Source: JBBRMQ01 sp038230775
GTDB lineage: Bacteria; Acidobacteriota; Thermoanaerobaculia; Gp7-AA8
Assembly: GCA_038230775.1 (NCBI GenBank)
Contig: JBBRMQ010000174.1
Span: forward strand, 1 to 9,278
DNA: 9,278 nt
Direction of reading: 5' to 3'
The position numbers and the translations under genes are program-made. Below are positions 5,796 through 9,278 of the stretch, piece after piece. Below the pieces are notes generated by a model. It did no database searches, was not told the origin of the DNA, and was given only the letters and a program-made list of their open reading frames with translations. Numbering within the stretch: position 1 is the first letter of the stretch; each line of letters opens with the position of its first letter.

Positions 5796-6656
5796 CTACG
5801 AGCTTCCGCTGGAAAGGTTAACGGTCCATTCCGACCATCGATCGGCCAGAACCTCGCCGCGCGGCTCCGACGGAATCACCGGTTTCAGCGCCGCTTCTCT
5901 CGACTCGGGCGACGGATGCGTCGCCATCAGCTGCTTCATGGCCGACGTCCGCTCGAGCTTCTGCAGCGTGGAAAGGAAGTTGATGAACTCCGCCGCGCGG
6001 TATCCGGCCGAGTCCGAAAGCAGCACGCCGATGCGGTCCGCCTCTGCTTCGTCGCTCCGGCTCAGTCCGGTCTTGAAGAGCTTGTCGATCGCGACCTGGC
6101 CGATCTTCGACGCGTAGTCGTTGTTCAACCATTGCGATCCCGCGCTGGTCGATTGAGCGGCGACCATCCCGGCGGCCATCACGTTGCTGCGCTTGACCTC
6201 TTTGAGGATGTGCTTCTGCGTGACGTGCGCAATCTCATGGCCCAGCACCCCTGCCAGCTCCGCCTCGGAATGCATCTCCTTGAGCGCGCCGGTGGTGATG
6301 AAGACGAAGCCGCCCGGCGCGGAGATGGCGTTGACGACGTCGGAGTTGAGGACTGCGAAATGCCATTCGAGCGTCGGCCGCGTGCTGTAGGCCGCGACCG
6401 TGTCGCCGACGAGCGTGACGTACTTCTGGACCTTCTCGTCTTTGGCGAGTGGATACGTGTTCAGAATGCGTGCGGCCACGACGCGCCCGATGTCCGCCTC
6501 TTCGGCCTCAGTGAACTCACGCGCCGCTTCACGTGCGACCTTCGCCGTCTTCGCGATCTTGTTCGGATCGAGTTTGTTGAGGAGCCCGCCGAGCTGCGCC
6601 TGCGCGGTGCCCGTAACGACGAGAAGAACTGCAGCAGCGATGTTCGTGACGCGCAT
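5796..6656 (-). CDS. Secreted M48 family zinc metalloprotease (BepA-like catalytic domain)
   Basis: Encodes 286 aa. Residues 1-20 form a signal peptide ending AQA, with no lipobox. The zinc motif HEIAH is at 140-144 (GHEIAHVTQKH), followed by SDEAEADRIG at 201-210, where E203 is the likely third ligand. ATHPSP contains H247, matching the BepA regulatory His246. Family members act in periplasmic or outer-membrane protein quality control; this one lacks the C-terminal TPR domain of BepA. Two ATGs lie in tandem at 6659 and 6656. GGGGAGG at 6669-6663 is 6 nt from the second but 3 nt from the first, so 6656 is preferred. The frame stays open to 7271, but that extension is a shadow of the upstream gene. 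The start overlaps the upstream stop. Confidence 0.94.
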   Translation of the reverse strand: MRVTNIAAAVLLVVTGTAQAQLGGLLNKLDPNKIAKTAKVAREAAREFTEAEEADIGRVVAARILNTYPLAKDEKVQKYVTLVGDTVAAYSTRPTLEWHFAVLNSDVVNAISAPGGFVFITTGALKEMHSEAELAGVLGHEIAHVTQKHILKEVKRSNVMAAGMVAAQSTSAGSQWLNNDYASKIGQVAIDKLFKTGLSRSDEAEADRIGVLLSDSAGYRAAEFINFLSTLQKLERTSAMKQLMATHPSPESREAALKPVIPSEPRGEVLADRWSEWTVNLSSGSS

Positions 6657-7339
6657 CATTCGCCTCCCCGGTTGCGGCCGACCTTGCCGGTTTTCTGAAA
6701 CTCGGTCAGTACCTTGTCGAGATTCTTCTGCCATCCGGCATCGCGATTCTCGACCTTCTCGACAGCGTCGTAGTCGCCGCCGTCCGACAGATGCAGGCCC
6801 TTCGTCCCCACGCCGCGGCCGCCTGCGGTCGCAGCGACCGATGTATCGCTGGGGCCGAGAAGGTCTCCGAGGCTGGCGATGCGTCCGGCAGCGCCTTTCT
6901 TCGGACGCACGGTGAAGTTCGACGCGTCGGCGTTGCTCTGCGCGAGCGAGGTCCGGGTCAGGGTGTACGTGTCGCCGCCGGACTTGATCGTGATCTTCGA
7001 CGCGCCTTTCGCGTCCGATTCGACCTTCGCGGTCGACTCGCCGCCGTACGGTGCGAGCAGAGCCGGAACGACAATTCGTTGCGCCAGGTCCGCCTTGAGC
7101 GTCGAAACTTCGATGTCGCCGCCGGTCGTGCGCATCCACGATTTGCCGCCGGTGCCGATGAAGATCTCGGTCGGACTCTTTTCGGCCGTCTTCCATTCGG
7201 CGCGCGACGCGGAGCTGCTGGCCAGCACAGTGATGTTGCCGAGCTGCGTCGCGCCTTTCGTGACTTTCCACTTCGATTCGGTGCCCGGGCTCAGCAGCGG
7301 AACAGCCGCCGCGAGCAGCACCATCGCCAGGTTACGCAT
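6656..7339 (-). CDS. Secreted protein of unknown function
   Basis: Encodes 227 aa that I do not recognise. Residues 1-18 look like a signal peptide (hydrophobic MVLLAAAVPLL). The mature N-terminal half is a run of predicted beta-strands rich in Thr, Ser and Lys (KWKVTKGATQLGNITVLA, ASKITIKSGGDTYTLTRTS), loosely reminiscent of LolA-like or lipoprotein-sorting folds, but there is no diagnostic motif. A Gly/Ala-rich linker lies at about 148-190 and a charged helical tail at 190-220. A good Shine-Dalgarno, AAAGGA (7352-7347), is 7 nt before the ATG. The gene begins 8 bp inside the end of the cyclase gene and its TGA overlaps the protease start, so co-expression with both is likely. A substrate, partner or accessory role for the protease is possible but unproven. 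Confidence 0.8.
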   Translation of the reverse strand: MRNLAMVLLAAAVPLLSPGTESKWKVTKGATQLGNITVLASSSASRAEWKTAEKSPTEIFIGTGGKSWMRTTGGDIEVSTLKADLAQRIVVPALLAPYGGESTAKVESDAKGASKITIKSGGDTYTLTRTSLAQSNADASNFTVRPKKGAAGRIASLGDLLGPSDTSVAATAGGRGVGTKGLHLSDGGDYDAVEKVENRDAGWQKNLDKVLTEFQKTGKVGRNRGGE

Positions 7340-9200
7340 GCGTTCGTCCTTTCACTTCGTAAATGCGAACCGCTTTTTCCTTGCCTTTGACTTTGACGTC
7401 GTCGAGGTAAACCAGCTCGAACTCGTCGCCAATTCTCGCCTTGGTGAACTCGCTGACGATGATCTCGGTGCCGTAATCCTTGTTCTTGCCTTCCAGCCGC
7501 GACGCGAGATTGACCGCGTCGCCGATCACCGTATAGCCGAACACCTTTTCGGCGCCGATATTGCCGACGACCGCATCGCCGCTGTTGACCCCGATCCCGA
7601 TCCGGATCGAGGCCTTCCCTTCGGTCTCCCAACGCGCGCGGATCTTGGCGGTCTCGTCGATCATCTCCAGCGCGCACGCGACGGCGTGGCGCGGATGGTC
7701 GGGATCAAATGCGGGCGCGTTCCAGAAGCCCATCACCGCGTCTCCGATGAACTTGTCGAGCGTCCCGCCGTGATCGAGAAGGATCTCGACCATGCGCGTG
7801 AGGTACTCGTTGAGCATTTCCACGACCTGTTCCGGTTCGCTCGCTTCGGAAATCGTCGTGAAGCCGCGGATGTCGGAGAACAGGATTGTGAGGTCGCGGC
7901 GCTCGCCGCCGAGCTGCACCTTCTCGGGGTGGGCGAGGACATGCTGAAGGATCTGCGGCGAGACATAGCGGCCAAAGGTGGTCTTCAGCATCGCTGTCTG
8001 GCGCTGCTCGTATGTCAGCTTGATAACGGTGATCGCGAGGTAGGTGAGCGCTGTCGATGTGGCTGCCGCGACGGCCGGAACGATCCATCCGGCCGCCAAC
8101 GCCGCGAATCCTGCGACCAGCCAGAGCGCGACGCCGAGGAAGCCGGCGATCCCGGCGGGGATCTGGCCGGGGATGCGGTGAACGACGCCGCCGGCGATCG
8201 CGGCGAAGGCAATCATGAGCGCGACCATCAGCCAGCGGTTCGCGTGGCGGTTGAAGTCCCCGCTGATCATGTTCGCGATGGCGTTCGCGTGAATCTCGAC
8301 GCCGGCCGAGTTGGTTCGAAGCGGGGTGGCGCGAAGGTCGTGCATTCCCTGCGAGGTGTAGGCGATCAGCACGATCTTTCCCTTGAATCGCGCTTCGAGC
8401 GCATCGAGCCGGGGATCGGTCAGGCCGCCGTCGCGATACAAACCGGCAGCGAGCACCTTCTCGAAGCCGACGACGTGATCCTCATCCATGAAGTCGCTCC
8501 AGCGAATGGTGAGGAGACGGTCGCGATCGGCGGGGAAGTCACGCCATGCGGCCGTTCGGCTGCCCTTCCTGAACATGCGCGAGGCTTCGAGCGCGAGGCT
8601 GGGGACGTACTGATCGCCCGCGATGTGATCCGCGATCACGTAGGAGTGGTAGACGCTGGTGTTCCGCGGTTCGGCGATGCGGATCGTTCCGATCGCGGGC
8701 GCCGTCTTGAAGTAGGGCAGGCGGACGCCGAAGAGTCGCGCGTCTCCGCCCTGGATCGTCCACAGCCGATCGGCGAAGGCTCCGGTGTCAGCCGATTCCT
8801 TCGGCGAACGCGGGTAGGTGTCGACGGCGACTACCACCGGTGCGTTCTGCAGTGCCGCGGCGAATTCACGATCCGCATCCGGGTGCGCGTCGTCCGGCTC
8901 CTGAAAGCTGAAATCGAATGCGATGACCGCCGCGCCGGCGCGCACCAGCTCGTGGATGACCGTGGCATGAACGCTTCGGGGGTAGGGTGGGCGGCCGTAC
9001 TCGCTCGCCAGTTTCTGATCGGTCGCACGGCGGATGGACACGATCATCACGCGCGGATCGGCATGGCGGCGCGCGGCGATCGCGCGGGTGAACCGGTCGT
9101 GCAGCGGCCATTCGTAGCCGAGGAACGTGGGGTCGGCGAGGAAGATCGCGCTGATGATCGCGGCGCAGAGGGCCCCGATCAGGGCGCCGGTTCGAGTCAC
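7332..9200 (-). CDS. CHASE2-domain class III adenylate cyclase
   Basis: Encodes 622 aa from a GTG start. An N-terminal membrane helix (about 5-22) is followed by an extracytoplasmic CHASE2 sensor (about 25-315), three membrane helices (about 323-341, 348-371, 373-396) and a C-terminal cyclase domain (about 432-620). Catalytic residues are complete: metal ligands D443 (FSDIRGFT) and D487 (DKFIGDAVMGFW), the adenine-selecting pair K483 and T557 (GYTVIGD), and transition-state N564 and R568 (VNLASR). The K/T pair points to ATP as substrate and class IIIb. It should make cAMP in response to an unknown periplasmic signal. No Shine-Dalgarno is seen; TAGAAT sits 6 nt before GTG. It heads the four-gene - strand operon and overlaps the next gene by 8 bp. 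A 796-codon antisense frame across it is an artefact. Confidence 0.95.
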   Translation of the reverse strand: MTRTGALIGALCAAIISAIFLADPTFLGYEWPLHDRFTRAIAARRHADPRVMIVSIRRATDQKLASEYGRPPYPRSVHATVIHELVRAGAAVIAFDFSFQEPDDAHPDADREFAAALQNAPVVVAVDTYPRSPKESADTGAFADRLWTIQGGDARLFGVRLPYFKTAPAIGTIRIAEPRNTSVYHSYVIADHIAGDQYVPSLALEASRMFRKGSRTAAWRDFPADRDRLLTIRWSDFMDEDHVVGFEKVLAAGLYRDGGLTDPRLDALEARFKGKIVLIAYTSQGMHDLRATPLRTNSAGVEIHANAIANMISGDFNRHANRWLMVALMIAFAAIAGGVVHRIPGQIPAGIAGFLGVALWLVAGFAALAAGWIVPAVAAATSTALTYLAITVIKLTYEQRQTAMLKTTFGRYVSPQILQHVLAHPEKVQLGGERRDLTILFSDIRGFTTISEASEPEQVVEMLNEYLTRMVEILLDHGGTLDKFIGDAVMGFWNAPAFDPDHPRHAVACALEMIDETAKIRARWETEGKASIRIGIGVNSGDAVVGNIGAEKVFGYTVIGDAVNLASRLEGKNKDYGTEIIVSEFTKARIGDEFELVYLDDVKVKGKEKAVRIYEVKGRTHA

Positions 9201-9212
9201 GAGCGGATTCTA
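9201..9212 (-). promoter_or_regulatory. Candidate leaderless promoter -10 element of the cyclase operon
   Basis: TAGAAT (9212-9207, five of six matches to TATAAT) is followed by six bases and the GTG start at 9200, placing the expected transcription start on or next to the start codon. There is no Shine-Dalgarno sequence between. No good -35 hexamer was found 16-19 bp upstream; that region is occupied by the hairpin repeat at 9215-9265. Confidence 0.35.
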
Positions 9213-9214
9213 GT

Positions 9215-9265
9215 GTGTGGGCCGGCGTTCCCGCTGGCCGGCCAGTCAGAGGACTGGCCCCACAC
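9215..9265. repeat. Nested palindromic intergenic repeat
   Basis: An outer stem GTGTGGG (9215-9221) pairs with CCCACAC (9259-9265). Inside, GGCCAGTC (9240-9247) and GACTGGCC (9252-9259) form a perfect 8-bp hairpin with loop AGAG, and CCGGCG / CGCTGG (about 9222-9237) can form a second imperfect hairpin. The two perfect stems share base 9259, so pairing at the junction is alternative. The sequence TGTGGGGCCAGTCCTCTGAC on - resembles intergenic repeats of high-GC soil bacteria. It could serve the cyclase promoter region, or end an upstream gene lying outside the window. Confidence 0.7.
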
Positions 9266-9278
9266 CTAAAAAGCGAAG

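Noticed and set aside
5131..6698. Two long + strand frames (328 and 322 codons) opposite the DUF4097-like and M48 genes
   Set aside because: The - strand frames carry signal peptides, HEIAH and operon spacing. The + frames are Arg-rich shadows lacking motifs or ribosome sites.
6657..7271. Long N-terminal extension of the M48 protease frame
   Set aside because: It is an Arg-rich shadow of the upstream gene. A Shine-Dalgarno and a standard signal peptide begin at 6656/6659.
6879..9269. A 796-codon open frame on the + strand, antisense to the cyclase
   Set aside because: It is the mirror of a clearly functional cyclase frame with intact catalytic residues. Its translation has shadow composition (runs of Asp-Arg-Gly, DPDPDPDRG) and no recognisable domain. 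High GC leaves few stops in antisense frames.

Overview
The window is GC-rich, gene-dense bacterial chromosome carrying housekeeping and envelope genes. I saw no phage, transposase, CRISPR, tRNA or rRNA signal. Best guess for the source is a soil or sediment Acidobacteriota-like bacterium (or a similar high-GC phylum such as Gemmatimonadota). This rests on the RNase J and UppP pairing, the CHASE2 adenylate cyclase, and intergenic palindromes of the CATCCCGAGCGTAGCGAGGG and CCCCTCACCC...CTCTCCCCGC types. Confidence in the phylum is low to moderate.

Layout from left to right. (1) On +, the last 23 codons of a probable RNase J gene are followed by uppP (undecaprenyl-diphosphatase, cell-wall lipid carrier recycling). 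(2) The convergent uppP/hpt gap (925-1198) is full of hairpins and inverted repeats. It also holds two gene remnants: a second hpt C-terminus on - and a second uppP C-terminus on +. Together they look like a collapsed tandem duplication. (3) On -, hpt (hypoxanthine phosphoribosyltransferase). (4) A 27-bp divergent promoter region lies between hpt and a + strand cluster of overlapping genes: a large all-helical protein of unknown function, a fumarylacetoacetate-hydrolase-family enzyme, and a CCA-adding/poly(A) polymerase-family nucleotidyltransferase. (5) A second convergent gap (4970-5112) consists of a REP/BIME-like pair of inverted elements. The left element runs into the nucleotidyltransferase gene and encodes its last residues and stop codon. 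(6) On -, reading from the right edge leftwards, four tightly packed genes form an apparent operon: a CHASE2 class III adenylate cyclase, a secreted protein of unknown function, a secreted M48 (BepA-like) metalloprotease, and a secreted DUF4097-like beta-repeat protein. (7) The right edge holds a nested hairpin repeat just upstream of the cyclase.

The - strand operon joins an extracytoplasmic-sensor cyclase to three exported proteins, which suggests an envelope sensing or quality-control module; that is inference. Genes that begin a transcript (hpt, the 521-aa unknown, the cyclase) lack Shine-Dalgarno sequences and have -10-like hexamers 6-10 nt before the start codon, suggesting leaderless or nearly leaderless mRNAs. 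Several downstream genes do have Shine-Dalgarno sequences. I found no clear novel defence or mobile system. The most unusual signals are the structured repeats, the repeat-rewritten C-terminus, the duplication scar and the uncharacterised helical protein.
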